A DNA stretch of 64,000 nt, from positions 6,854,399 through 6,918,398 of the forward strand of contig NC_135567.1 in assembly GCF_964340395.1 (NCBI RefSeq). The letters are read 5' to 3'. Positions 23,016-33,859 of the stretch are shown one piece after another. The DNA comes from Glandiceps talaboti (lineage: Eukaryota > Hemichordata > Enteropneusta > Spengelidae). The translations under genes and the position numbers were made by a program. The notes below the pieces were generated by a model. The model was given only the letters and a program-made list of their open reading frames with translations, made no database searches and was not told the origin of the DNA. Within the stretch, counting starts at the first letter, position 1. Each line of letters opens with the position of its first letter.

Positions 23016-24515
23016 AAGTAAAGAAGTATATAGGCATTAATATCGTTTGTATAGTAAAGTCAACGGTATGTTAGAGAAATTTTGGTGGTCATACTTAGTG
23101 TATAAAATAGAAACTGGAATCTGATGAGATGTGGTGATTTGTAGTGTCAATGACATGTAGTGTCCAAAATAGAAAGTGTATTAATCCATTCTGACAAGTT
23201 CAAACTGACGAGTAGAATAATTTAGATTAACTTCTTTTATAAACTATCTATGAAGATTACCATAACAAAACATTGAAGTTCACCTTTGTCCCAAAGTGCA
23301 ATATACATGTACAATGTAAGTGAAGCATTCATTGTGAAACAGCCAAGCATTTATATGACATGTTCTGTAACTAGTGTGGTAGCTAGATATTAAATATATG
23401 TATATGTATACGTATAGTTATGTTTGAATTCTTACGTCAAGTAATATTAAAGAACTGATGTAAGAAACAGGGACAAAAACAAATATTTACATGTACCACA
23501 TTTCAGACAAGGCTATATGCCATTGTAGACACAGACTTTTTTATTTCATCACCATCCAAAACACGGTGACCCCCCCCCCCATCCACAATTTTCAAAACAG
23601 CATGACCCCCCTGCCAATTTCAAAAACAGGGTAACTCCCCCCCCTACCAATCCACCCCCACCCCCACCCCCCGGCCGAAGAAACTGACCGATCCCTTACT
23701 TATTTACCCTGCAACTACCTCAATACCTACTAAGTATTTTACATCATCAAGTAGCGATAATTTTAAGCTGCACTTTATGACTACTCAATCCAAAAACAAC
23801 AAAATCATGTGATAAATTTTCATTGGCCCTTTTCAAAATGATTGCATTCCTGCTACACACTTATTCATAGTAAATCCTTTCATGTCGTGTTCAGACATTC
23901 ACACTCTCCTACAAATTGTGAAATGCAGAGGATATCGAGAACGATATACATGTATGTGAAACATCACACAAGTAAAGTTACACAATAAACAGTAGTGTCC
24001 TGCTTTGACCCCCAGATGACCCAATTTCACGTGACTGGTGATTTACTGACCTTACGAGGTGAGGTTAGACATGTTACGTGTGAATGACAATAATAAGTGC
24101 AATGCCAAGTACGTCTGATATTATGGGATACTAAGGTACAAATCTTACTCCCCTGAAATGTAGCTAAGTCCATCTAGGCTATTGTAAGTACTACGGGTAC
24201 AAGTCCACTGCATTCGATCACGCCATGACTATTAGTATTAAATGTACCAGTACACGTTGGAGATATCTCTCCCCAACGTTCATGGTCTAACGTTACGCTA
24301 ATATTCTCCTAGATACGTTTTATTGTGTGCCGCGTATATTTTGCACACTTACTTTATTAGCATAAAAGGAATGGACGGTACAAACTGTCTGTATAAGTTT
24401 TAAAAGTTGAACAAAGTTGTACACGAGTTGCCGCTCTCAGCGCCATTCACGAACCTGCAGTGTGTGTTTATAATACTATAGTTATACATAATGAAAATCA
24501 TAATATCATAAAGAC
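23016..24515. other. Intronic sequence near the gene start
   Basis: 23565-23672 is a C-run region ('ggtgaccccccccc', 'catgacccccctgcc') resembling, in inverse orientation, G-run motifs of the TIR element at 25983-27538. The rest shows no feature. Confidence 0.45.
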
Positions 24516-24521
24516 ACTTAC

Positions 24522-24551
24522 CCATGGTTTCTTCCCTTTCCTGGTTCCCAT
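24522..24551 (-). CDS. Ankyrin gene exon 1 coding part (MGTRKGKKPW)
   Basis: On the minus strand, ATG at 24551 opens ten codons, MGTRKGKKPW, and then a strong donor TGG|GTAAGT at 24522/24521. The phase-0 junction joins directly to the ankyrin exon at 16119-16217, giving KKPW-DLIDAVECGD without frame adjustment. The basic N-terminus has no signal peptide, so a cytosolic or nuclear protein is expected. The start context (TAAATATGG) has G at +4. The upstream 100 bp has an ETS site typical of animal core promoters. Confidence rests on matching splice signals, phase and the ankyrin fold in exon 2. Confidence 0.75.
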
Positions 24552-24720
24552 ATTTACCACTTCACCCTGACTGTTCAAAACGCAGTAAATCTAACCAACT
24601 TAAAGACGATCACACAGGCTACCATCGTCATCCATCGGTTCCTGGTGTGGTGAATGAGGTCAACTGTTTTACCCGGAAGTAGGATGACGAAATTTTATTA
24701 TTGTGGACACGTGATCGGCA
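24552..24720 (-). promoter_or_regulatory. 5' UTR and core promoter of the ankyrin gene
   Basis: About 120 bases upstream of the ATG lies CCGGAAGT (24673-24680), the consensus for ETS/GABP factors that often mark TATA-less promoters. A CACGTG E-box is at 24708-24713. No TATA box is obvious. The transcription start is inferred to be near 24650-24670. Confidence 0.55.
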
Positions 24721-24767
24721 AAGCGTTACATGTCGCCCGAACTATGTTCGTGATTGAATGTACGATG

Positions 24768-24794
24768 TTGTCGTTGTTGTCGTCGTCGTCGTCG

Positions 24795-24850
<56 letters not shown>

Positions 24851-24864
24851 GTTGTTGTTGTTGG

Positions 24865-24898
<34 letters not shown>

Positions 24899-24906
24899 GC
24901 TGCTGC

Positions 24907-24944
<38 letters not shown>

Positions 24945-24975
24945 GATTGGTTGGTTGGTTGGTTGGTTGGTTGTT
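24768..24975. repeat. (GTT)n/(CGT)n and (GGTT)n microsatellite
   Basis: About 57 trinucleotides, mostly GTT, with GGT, GTC and GCT interruptions, are followed by (GGTT)6. It lies just upstream of the ankyrin promoter. The poly-Leu, poly-Val, poly-Cys and poly-Gln frames through it are artefacts. A second (GTT)n is at 25571-25603. Confidence 0.97.
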
Positions 24976-24984
24976 TTCACGATA

Positions 24985-25570
24985 TTCGAATGCAGCGCGT
25001 AACTTTAATACAGTTCGACATTACAAATAAAAGCTCTAATATAATGGCCTTGTAGGTTGTAGCATAACTATTGAGAGTAAAGCAGTCAGAATTTACGGAA
25101 GGTTTCAAAAGTGGGGCATGAAAATTCTGATGGTCTGAAGGGGGGGGCGAAATATTTTGCTCATGATTTGAATTAAATTGAACCTCAGGATCAGTCTCTT
25201 CTCTACAATAGTCTAATTCTGTTTCCCAGTACCAAAATGTTCAGCTTTGACATTAATATTAAAAACAAACTGAGTGTTTCGTGACTGGCGCCTGTCAGCA
25301 GACTTGGCTTCAGCGGACGTGCTTGTGACAGGTTCAGGATTTTTACAGAATCGACGTGTATTGATATGAAAAAAACAAGCTCTGGTTACCTTTGAAATGA
25401 TTGCCTTCCTACCCTGAATACACAGAACTTTCAAAAAAATGTCTAAATCGTGAGCAAGCGTGAAACTGACATGAAGGAGCTAGGGATACGCCGGCCGATA
25501 CATGTATAATGTGTGGTGTATTTGTATTTCTTTTCAACCTAAACCAGTTTTAATTTTTCGCCTTGTAACG

Positions 25571-25604
<34 letters not shown>

Positions 25605-25982
25605 AAAGATTCAGTTTATTTCATCGTACATTGTAGTATACATTCTTTTAGTGGTCTGAGTACACATGTATCATGAAAAGTTGATAATAACACGTCTACG
25701 TATGTAATACAGCAGGTTGACGTCAACATGTGCGCTCGTACTAGAAGTAGTACCTGACTGACCCATTGGAAATACGCGTTCACTTTTCCTCACGTTTTTG
25801 TTCCTAAAGCTATTTTGCTCACGCTCACAGTATAGTGTACCATCTTATTTCAATTCTGGCCAGTTTCAAAATAATGAATGTTATTGATGCAACAAACTTT
25901 AGTTGTTTTAGATTAACTACGTTTACCCGTTGTACATGGATCGTGTTCTACGTAAATACATGTTACATCATACATGTGGTCA
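24985..25982. other. Intergenic, with a decayed G-run repeat
   Basis: 25090-25170 ('gaatttacggaagg', 'ggggcatgaaaattctgatg', G9 run, 'cgaaatattttg') is a diverged piece of the same family as the left arm of the element at 25983. 25288-25320 ('ggcgcctgtcagcagacttg') matches 27722-27745. Confidence 0.5.
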
Positions 25983-26425
25983 TAAGGGACCGGACAGAAT
26001 TTACGGCAGGGGGGGCCTGGGGAGAAATTGGGGGGGGGCATGAAAAAAATGGGAGGCTTTAAGGGGGGGCCATGAAAATTCTCATGGTTTGAAAGGGGGG
26101 GGACCGCGAAATATTTTGTCATTGAAAAAAATTAATATGTTAGAAAATTTAGCATTGCATGAAATAGCACTTGATATCGCCTTTAATATTGAATGTCTGC
26201 ACTTTCATTTATGTATTAAAATGGAAGTGTGTACGTTTGTATGTACCTATTTAGTGAAGCATAAAAACACTACTCAAGATTAATTTGATACACCCTGAAT
26301 TACTCTTATATACTCCAAGTTGTTCACACACACACACACACACACACTTACACACACACATATGTATACATACATACATACATTTTAGCACTGTGGAAAC
26401 AGGTTCAGTGTGTAATTACCATCAA

Positions 26426-26507
<82 letters not shown>

Positions 26508-27538
26508 TAATATCCTAGCATAGGACCTGTAATTTATGTGATTAAAAAGTGATCTTTTGGTGAAAAATGTAAATACAAAAACGTCTGGCCAGATTAATTT
26601 AGATAGGTGTTTTATTTCTTTCCTTGACACTATTCTTGAGTTTCACTCTCAGACTCACTAGAGTCTGAAGATGTGAGGCAAGACTTGTCTTTCTTTCTAT
26701 CTAAAACCAGTGAAATTAAACTATTTCCCTCCTCAGCATCATCAAATGCATCTATCTGTACTAAATATTGTAAAGCATTTAGATGTCTGCGTGGTGTAAG
26801 TGTTTTTTCATCAGTGACTTTGTGAAAGCTATATTTTTCAGACCTCAGTGTGTATAAAATCCTTAGTTTGCTAGCACTTCATGACATCACAAATGTCTGA
26901 CATTAGATAGTTATTGTGTTATGAGTATAAATAGATATTTGAGTACACTATGTAGGTGATGTGATGTCCTTAGATACTCCCCACAAATGTCCCCACTACA
27001 GTTTTTCACAAATCACGCATGTGAATGTGTGTTTACTCTTTGTCTGTGTTTCTGTGTATGTATCAGTGAATGACAGTTAAAACCACCACATCAAATGCCT
27101 TGGTATTAAGTGATGACTACTTATGGTGTCTAGTTGGGAAATAAACAAGATTATACCACATGTGTATGATTACATGTATGGTCAAAATGTTTTATTTTGT
27201 TTTGTTTTCAAAAAAACTTCCTCTACAACTACTAAGTTGTTTGGGCTAAAATAGTAACATAATAGTAGTACCAAAAGAAATATTACAGTTGTGCTACAGT
27301 AACAAAAAAAAATTGTACTCTTTTTAGTTATTGTAGGGGGCAGAGGATATTGTGCACTTTTTTTTCTTCTTTTTTTTTTTGGGGGGGGGCATGAAATTTT
27401 TATATTTTTGAAAGGGGGGGGGCTGTGAAATTTTGGTCACAGTGGATGGGGGGGGGCAGGAAAAAAAACCAAGTCAGAGATAATTTCTCCCAAGCCCCCC
27501 CCCCCCCCCCCCCGCCAGAAATTCTGTCCGGTCCCTAA
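25983..27538. mobile_element. 1.55-kb DNA transposon with TIRs and TAA duplications
   Basis: The left end at 25986 reads GGGACCGGACAGAATTT, then ACGGC and a G run. The right end, reversed from 27535, reads GGGACCGGACAGAATTT, then CTGGC and a G/C run. TAA flanks both ends (25983-25985, 27536-27538). Three-base TWA duplications and G-rich ends are typical of PIF/Harbinger-type elements; this assignment is inference. The subterminal regions repeat 'catgaaaatt' and 'gaaatatttt' between G7-G9 runs. A minus-strand reading frame (26630-26878) and a (TA)40 tract (about 26429-26505) lie inside. Confidence 0.7.
26630..26878 (-). CDS. C-terminal coding segment inside the TIR element
   Basis: This is an 82-residue open frame without its own ATG, so probably an exon or a fragment. 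It begins after a stop at 26879-26881 and ends at TAG 26630-26632. It reads SEKYSFHKVTDEKTLTPRRH, then LNALQYLVQIDAFDDAEE, and finishes in an acidic Ser-rich tail (SSDSSESESETQE). The composition and natural-looking end suggest a real C-terminus. It may belong to the accessory protein or transposase of the host element; no transposase catalytic motif is visible. Confidence 0.45.
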   Translation of the reverse strand, partial: SASKLRILYTLRSEKYSFHKVTDEKTLTPRRHLNALQYLVQIDAFDDAEEGNSLISLVLDRKKDKSCLTSSDSSESESETQE

Positions 27539-27811
27539 CCTTAACATGACGGTTGTTGGAAAAAACAGATACTATCAAAATGTAAATTAACAGTTTTGAG
27601 AACTGATATAATGTTTGAGCGATCAATTACGAAGGTAATAAGAATGTGTATTTGACGCCGAAACACATTTTACGACGTACTCGTGACAGGCGCCGGGTAC
27701 GAGCACGACGTGCTCATGACCGGCGCCTGTCTGCAGACTCGGCCTTTAAAAAATATCTTTATTTTCGCCCACCCTTAAGTTTTCAAATTGAGGTTGAGTG
27801 TCCCATTGAAA
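27539..27811. other. CpG-rich segment with nested palindrome
   Basis: The arms GACAGGCGCCGG (27685-27696) and CCGGCGCCTGTC (27720-27731) are perfect. Inside lies a second palindrome, GAGCAC-GAC-GTGCTC (27701-27715). CpG density is well above that of the neighbours. Confidence 0.7.
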
Positions 27812-27813
27812 CA

Positions 27814-27849
<36 letters not shown>

Positions 27850-27986
27850 ATACACATAAATACATACATACATACATTACATACATACACACACACATAC
27901 ATACATACACATACACACATACATACATACATACATACATACACACACACATACATACACACATACACACATACATACATACACAC
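27812..27986. repeat. (CA)n/(CATA)n microsatellite
   Basis: Alternating CA and CATA tracts. The His/Thr/Tyr and Cys/Val/Met frames are artefacts. Confidence 0.96.
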
Positions 27987-28074
27987 AAATAAAAGTGTGA
28001 AAGAAAATAAGGTGTTCCTGATAAGACATAAATAAACAATTGTTTACCTCAGCTACTAGTTCAATGGACAGATA

Positions 28075-29287
28075 CAGTGGGTTGTATTTACGACTGCCAG
28101 GCGGGTTTCAGAAGTGTCTTCAGCACAGTTGATAACATTTTTACTTTGCACGTTTTATGATTCAGAAATACCTATGTAAACCAAAAGGTCGGTTTTACTG
28201 CACTTTTGTCGATTTTAGTAAGGATGTCGACTCGGTAAACCATAATATGTTGTTGTACAGACTTTGCTTGGAGGGGATGGGGGGGGGGGGTTGTATTTTA
28301 AACTCAGTGTATGCAGAGGTCAAATCTTGTGTGAAGGTGGGACAAGGTACTGCTGATTATTTCCAGTGCTCCATTGGAGTAAGGCAAGGTTGCATGCTAA
28401 GCCCTTTTTTATTTTCTCTCGTCCTAAATGAATTAAATAGTATGTTAGCCAATTCTGGATACCAAGGAATTCGAATTACCCAAGAACTGTACTATGTATG
28501 ATCTATTTTCTCTTCTTTAGGCAGACGATGTCACCATTTTTAGTGATTCACCAGTTGGTTTACAGCGATTGCTTACATATTAGAATCTTTCTGCAAGAAA
28601 TGGAAACTATCTGTAAATATGAGTAAAACTCAAATCATTGCATATATAGACGTGGTAGAATTGTGAAACAATCCGAATAGTTGATATTCGAAGAGGAAAG
28701 AGTGAAAACCGTTAGTTATTACAAATATCTTGGTCTGATGCTGTCAAGTAGAAATACTTGGAACAAAGCAGTGTCAACACTAGCAGATCAAGCCAGGAAA
28801 GTCATGGGGAGTATTTTTCGTATGATCAGAAATACGGGTGCTTTGCCATACAAAGAATATTTTAAAACTTTTTGATGCAATGATCTTACCAGTAATTACC
28901 TATGGTGCAGAAATTTGGGGTTATAATAAACAGTATCAGTCTGCTGAAAGAATAAAACTTAAATATTGTAAAACATTCCTTGGTGCTAACTCAACAGCGC
29001 CTGCATGATGTATGTGTTTTAGGCGATTGTGGTAGATGTTCAATTTTTATACACACTGTCAAAAAGTTAATAACATACTGGTTAAAACTCTTAAAAATAC
29101 CACAAAACAGAGTAGCTAGGCATAGTTACGATCTTGCAGTTGTAATTGACAACAACAAAAGGGAATCTTGGGCGAGTCATGTCAAACATGTCCTTTTTGA
29201 ACATGGGTTCGGTTCAAGGGCCTGGTGACTTTGATGCCTTCCCCTGCCAATTCATGACCAGAGCAAATGACATGTTTAAACAAAACT

Positions 29288-29290
<3 letters not shown>
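28075..29290 (+). mobile_element. LINE-type reverse transcriptase remnant, no. 1
   Basis: RT blocks appear in order but in several frames: an AGFR-type start (28098), then CTFVDFSKDVDSVNHNMLLY (the palm aspartate block, from 28198), GVRQGCMLSPFLFSLVLNEL (28375-28434), and ADDVTIFSDSPVGLQRLL (from 28521), where the aromatic residue of Y-x-D-D is not in frame. A later block is KYLGLMLSSRNTW (28719-28757), then ILPVITYGAEIWGYNK (about 28888). The end, 'MFKQNWY', runs straight into (TA)n at 29289. The frames are broken at a G10 run (28281) and by stops, so it is dead. It is an animal non-LTR clade; subclade not assigned. Confidence 0.85.

Positions 29291-29361
<71 letters not shown>
29289..29361. 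repeat. (TA)n microsatellite
   Basis: About 36 TA dinucleotides separate the LINE remnant from the Penelope-like fragment. Confidence 0.97.
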
Positions 29362-29363
<2 letters not shown>

Positions 29364-29373
29364 GTAGGTGGGC

Positions 29374-29541
29374 TGAGATGCCACAATTGGTCGTAAAAGG
29401 GCATCCAAATAACTCGCGATGTGTTCCGTAGGGCGGTTACAAGCAGAGACGATGGGCCTACTAGGAATATTAACCTTATGTATCTTAGGTAGTAAATAGA
29501 ACACGGCTGTCCTTGGTCGACGGATTATAAGGTTGCGTAAT
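29374..29541 (-). mobile_element. Penelope-like element RT fragment
   Basis: The minus strand encodes RTAVFYLLPKIHKVNIPSRP, then IVSACNRPTEHIASYLDALL and RPIV. The FYLLPKIHK and RPIVS..PTE..S..D motifs are characteristic of Penelope-like reverse transcriptases. About 56 residues remain, without the catalytic YxDD or the GIY-YIG domain. It lies between (TA)n and (CATA)n tracts. Confidence 0.8.
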
Positions 29542-29602
29542 ACATACATACATACATACATACATACATACATACATACATACATACATACATACATACA
29601 TA
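29540..29602. repeat. (CATA)n microsatellite
   Basis: About 15 tetranucleotides border the Penelope-like fragment. Confidence 0.97.
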
Positions 29603-29687
29603 CCTGGGGGCGGTACCAATGGCCAGCTCTGATAGGGGTGTGTGGCCAGTGTCTCCTCTACAATGATACGAGTCGGGTGGTGCTTAC

Positions 29688-29696
29688 TATAAATAG
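29688..29696 (+). promoter_or_regulatory. TATA box candidate
   Basis: TATAAATAG fits the TATA consensus. It stands about 250 bases upstream of the first-exon candidate at 29940-30015. Confidence 0.4.
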
Positions 29697-29939
29697 CTGA
29701 AAATGCTAATGAGTAAAAGAATGGGGGATTCCCTCAGCATCTTGACAAATGTAATGCGCACGCGCGAAGCAACCTGGAAGTGAAGTGAACCATTTCATGT
29801 GTTTCGAGCACTCACCGTTCAATCAGTACGCGGTTATAGCAGGGTAATCGGAGCGAGGCGACGACCTTAGTTTTAGATAAAACGTAGCAAAAAAGGCACG
29901 AACGACTGTCAACAGTCTAGTTTATACCCTGCATGGATC

Positions 29940-30015
29940 ATGCAGCTGAAGCTTGAAGGTGTCAACTCATCAGCTGGAAAAAGTCAGACCCAGTTGTACA
30001 TCAACGAGGAACCAG
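29940..30015 (+). CDS. Possible first coding exon (25 codons)
   Basis: ATG at 29940 opens MQLKLEGVNSSAGKSQTQLY, then INEEP, followed by a donor CCAG|GTAAGG at 30015/30016 (phase 1). An earlier ATG at 29933 gives only seven codons. Upstream is CpG-containing sequence and a TATA box. The next exon was not found, and a LINE remnant begins at ~30035. It may be a host gene start or the 5' end of a mobile element. Confidence 0.35.
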
Positions 30016-30034
30016 GTAAGGTATTGTATATTGT

Positions 30035-30985
30035 GATCGTCTATTTATGACTTACGGCTGTGAAGTTTGGGGTTATGAAATTGATAGCAAAAGAAATTCT
30101 CTTGATGACGTTAGTTTTTCTTTTTATAAATTTCTACTTGGGGTTTCTAAAAAGGTATCACGATGTGGTATTGTTGGAGAATTGGGTCGTTTCCTGTTAA
30201 TTTCACTTTAATTAAATTGATGTTAAAGTATTGTTATAGATTAATTGCTGATGGAGATGGTTTATTGAGAGCAGCCTACATGTCTTCTATGCGTTACTCA
30301 AAATGGGGCATATATATAAGAAATTTACTTGATAAATATAGTGAGAATAGTACGTGGTCAAATCTTTGCAAGTTTAATTCTATAAACAAAAAGGTTCATG
30401 ATAATTTATGTCAAGAATTGTGTAAATCTTGGTACAGGGTATTACATAATGACATTAAAAGAAATAGTACTGATAAAAACAAAATGAGAACAGATTGTTT
30501 AGAACAGTTTTTGGTTTTGAGAAATATCTTCTGCAAATAAAAAATCCTGTTTGTAGAAAACTAGTGACTAAATTTAGAATTTCGGATTACATGTGTAATA
30601 TTCAAATTGAGTTGGGTAGATGGTGTACTCCTATGATTCCTATAGATGAAAGATTCTGTAAATTTTGTCAAAATATGGTAAAAGATGAATTCATCATTTA
30701 ATTCTTTGTTCTCATTATACAAATGAGAGAAATGCACTTTTTTCTTCTTATTTTTAAATAATTCAAATTTTCATTCCTTAAATGACAAAAGTAAATTTTT
30801 GCATATTTTGACCTCGGATGATAAACTTCCTCTTGGAAAATTTCTTGTTGATATAAACTGTCCTCCAACAGTTGGCTAAAAGATTTTATTGTATTCACAT
30901 TATTTCTGTATGTTGTTTTTGTATGCTTTACCATGCTTGCTATGGCATGTTGTTGTGCAATAAAGATTGATTGATTGATTGTATA
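30035..30985 (+). mobile_element. LINE 3' remnant, no. 2, with (TTGA)n tail
   Basis: It begins with LFMTYGCEVWGYE (the block after the RT domain), continues through LLGVSKKVSRCG and a 125-codon open frame (30163-30540), and has a Cys motif RFCKFC at ~30650. It ends AATAAAGATTGATTGATTGATTG at ~30960-30985. Several stops and frameshifts are present. It resembles LINE no. 1 in domain order but is a separate copy. Confidence 0.8.
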
Positions 30986-32031
30986 ATATTGCATGCATGC
31001 ATGCATGCATGTGTGCATACAATTTCATTTAATACTATGGTTAACAACTGTAATGATGCTATAACTGCAGTTGAATATGATTAGTTTGTGTATAAATACA
31101 ATACCACTAGGTAGTTGGCAGTGTCTATAATATTACCTGGTATATTAAGTCTTGTAGCATGATTACTAAAAACAAACTCAAATTAAGATGTCTGCTAGTT
31201 TTCTGACCCAACCTGATTTATAGACCAATTTCTTCTAATTCTGTATTTACATGCAAATCTGAGAACTCAGACTAAATGCTACATTGTTACAACATGCAAA
31301 TTTGAGTGGGAGATAACAATAATAACTTTATTACACAACTGCATCATCAGTGAATACAGTAGGGTAAACAACAATAACAACAACAACAACAACAACAACA
31401 ATAATGAAAAAAACAACATTTTTTTAAATATATATATTATATAAATATAACTATATCTATAAAATTTGGGAAGAGGAAGATGATATTATTTCAATAATTT
31501 AATGTCATCTTAAAATTCTCTTTAACGTAGAATCTCCCACTCAAATTTAATGTACATTTGAATGATTTATAAAATATTGCCATATATTAACCCATTTTAC
31601 CAATAAGGAAATATGAAATCAATTCATTTGGTTCCAACACATTTTCATTCACATTGCAATATTTTGGTATACACATACAATCAAGTATGTTTTAGAGTTG
31701 AAACAAATACATGCTTATTTCACTTGATATTGACCTATGCTGACATTATGTTACAGTGTTAAATGTGTTTGAAAATATGCACTGAATACAGATAAAGGCC
31801 TGGATACATTGTTTGTCATTTTATAGGATAACGATAATCAGATTCGTAAAATGGCCTGGGAAAGTGATATTATGTATATATTTTACCCTGTACTATCAGT
31901 GCACAACTATATACTGGTATTATTTTAAGTTATTTACTAGTTGTTATGTCAATGTTTTTCATTATTCAGGTCACTAAGCAAATTGTTAGGGCATTTAGTA
32001 TATCCCTGTAGTAATCATTGAAATCACTAAC
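30986..32031. other. AT-rich intergenic with a MITE candidate
   Basis: It contains the inverted-repeat element at 31298-31548 and an (AAC)n tract at 31370-31400. No gene is seen. Confidence 0.4.
31298..31548. mobile_element. ~250-bp MITE candidate
   Basis: The inverted ends AAATTTGAGTGGGAGAT (31298-31314) and ATCTCCCACTCAAATTT (31532-31548) match perfectly over 17 bp. ATG-containing sequence flanks both outer sides. The interior is AT-rich with (AAC)n and no coding capacity. Confidence 0.55.
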
Positions 32032-32092
32032 CCACTCACTCACTCACTCACTCACTCACTCACTCACTCACTCAATCAATCAATCAATTAAT
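32032..32092. repeat. (CACT)n/(CAAT)n microsatellite
   Basis: Ten CACT units followed by CAAT units. Confidence 0.96.
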
Positions 32093-32629
32093 CATTGTTA
32101 TACTCATCAACACACACTAGCAGAGAGTGTGTGGTATGGTACAATTTATGAAAAGACTACAATACAAGGTTTACAATTGAAGAGCATAAACAAGTATACA
32201 AACAACATTTATCTGTTGCATGGAGCTACTGGAGGGTACAACACATAGCAGTGTTAATTCTTCAAAATAGTGCAAGGTCTACATAATTATATTCCATTGT
32301 CAACTTTAAGATGTTTTCTTTATGTGAGATAATGGAAAAAGTAGAAGTATTGAAATTACAACTCTGGAACAAAATAATTCCCTCAGATCTGTGCTCCCTA
32401 CATGAAACTAATGAGAGAAACCCATAATCTATGCCATTATTCTTGCATCTCTGACAAACTTCATAGGTAATCTTGCTTTACTTTTTTTACTAGTTCTATA
32501 CCCAGATTATGATCACTGCCTAAATTTCTCCTGAGAAATTTCTGCATAGTGTAAAATGAAAGGAGTCATCAAATTCAGTACTATACATGTAGTTAGAAGG
32601 TGTATATACAGTCTCTATGTATATTGTAT
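32093..32629. other. Non-coding spacer
   Basis: No feature is recognised. Confidence 0.4.
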
Positions 32630-33848
32630 GGTGTCTCTTATGATATCTATATATATATGCAGGTATATCTATGTATCTCTACGCACTATGTATGGTGTCT
32701 ATACTCTGTATGGTGAACTACACTCTATACATGGTGTCTCTACAGTAGGTCTGGTGTCTCTACACTTTTGTGTCTACACACTATGTATGGTATCTCTACG
32801 CATTATGTATGGTGTCTCTACACCATGTAAGATATCTTTACTCTATGTATGGTGTCTCTACACTCTATATCTGATGTCTCAACGCTATGTATGGTGTCTC
32901 TACACTCTGTATCGTGTCTCTACACTCTATGTATGGTGTCATTACACTCTATGCATGATGTCTCTACACTACATGGTGTCTCTACACTGCATGATGTCTC
33001 TACACTATGTATGGTGTCTCTACACACTATGTATGGTGTCTCTACACACTATGTATGGTGTCTCTACACACTATGTATGGTGCCTCTGCACTCTATGCAA
33101 GGTGCCTTTTACATTCTATGCATGGTGTCTCTACACTATGAATGAATGTTGTCTACACTCTACATGTATGTATGTGTCTCTACACTCTATGTATCGGGTC
33201 TCTACACACTATGTATGGGGTCTCTACACTATGTATGGTGTCTCTACACACTATGTATGGTGTCTCTACAATATGAATGGTGTATCTACACTCTACATGG
33301 TGTCTCTTTACACTATGTATGGTGTCTCTACACTATACAGTGTCTCTACACTATGTATGGTGTCTCTACACTATGTATGGTGTCTCTACAGTCTATGCCT
33401 AATGTCTCCACACTATATATGGTGTCTCTTCATTCTACGCATTATGTCTCTACACTATGTATGGTGTCTCTACACACTATGTATGGTGTCTCTACACACT
33501 ATGTATGGTGTCTCTACACACTATGTATGGTGTCTCTACACACTATGTATGGTGTCTCTACACACTATGTATGGTGTCTCTACACTCTATGTATGGTGTC
33601 TACAATATGTATGGTGTCTCTACACACTATGTATGTATGTGTCTCTACACACTATGTATGGTGTCTCTACACACTATGTATGGTGTCTCTACACACTATG
33701 TATGGTGTCTCTACACTCTATGTATGGTGTCTACAATATGTATGGTGTCTATACAGTCTATGCATATTGTCTCCACACTATGTATGGTATCTCTACACTA
33801 TGTATGGTGTCTACACTATATATGGTGTTTGTACACTATGTATGTTGA
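32630..33848. repeat. 22-bp minisatellite, about 50 copies
   Basis: The typical unit is TCTCTACACACTATGTATGG plus TG. The 5' half is heterogeneous and the 3' part (33460-33720) is homogeneous. All three + frames stay open because the unit lacks stops in every phase, producing frames up to 430 codons (Tyr/Leu/Cys/Met/Val/Ser). These are artefacts. Confidence 0.95.
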
Positions 33849-33859
33849 CTGCTTCATGT

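Larger units (their letters stand above)
16218..24521 (-). other. Intron 1 of the ankyrin gene (8.3 kb)
   Basis: It is bounded by donor GTAAGT (24516-24521) and acceptor CAG (16218-16220) on the minus strand, phase 0. It holds a foldback MITE, a CTCF-like site, minisatellites, a long hairpin and four copies or fragments of the hairpin-tailed family, listed separately. Confidence 0.8.

Noticed and set aside
24654-25055. Poly-Leu, poly-Cys, poly-Val and poly-Gln frames
   Set aside because: A (GTT)n microsatellite; no start context or flanking domain.
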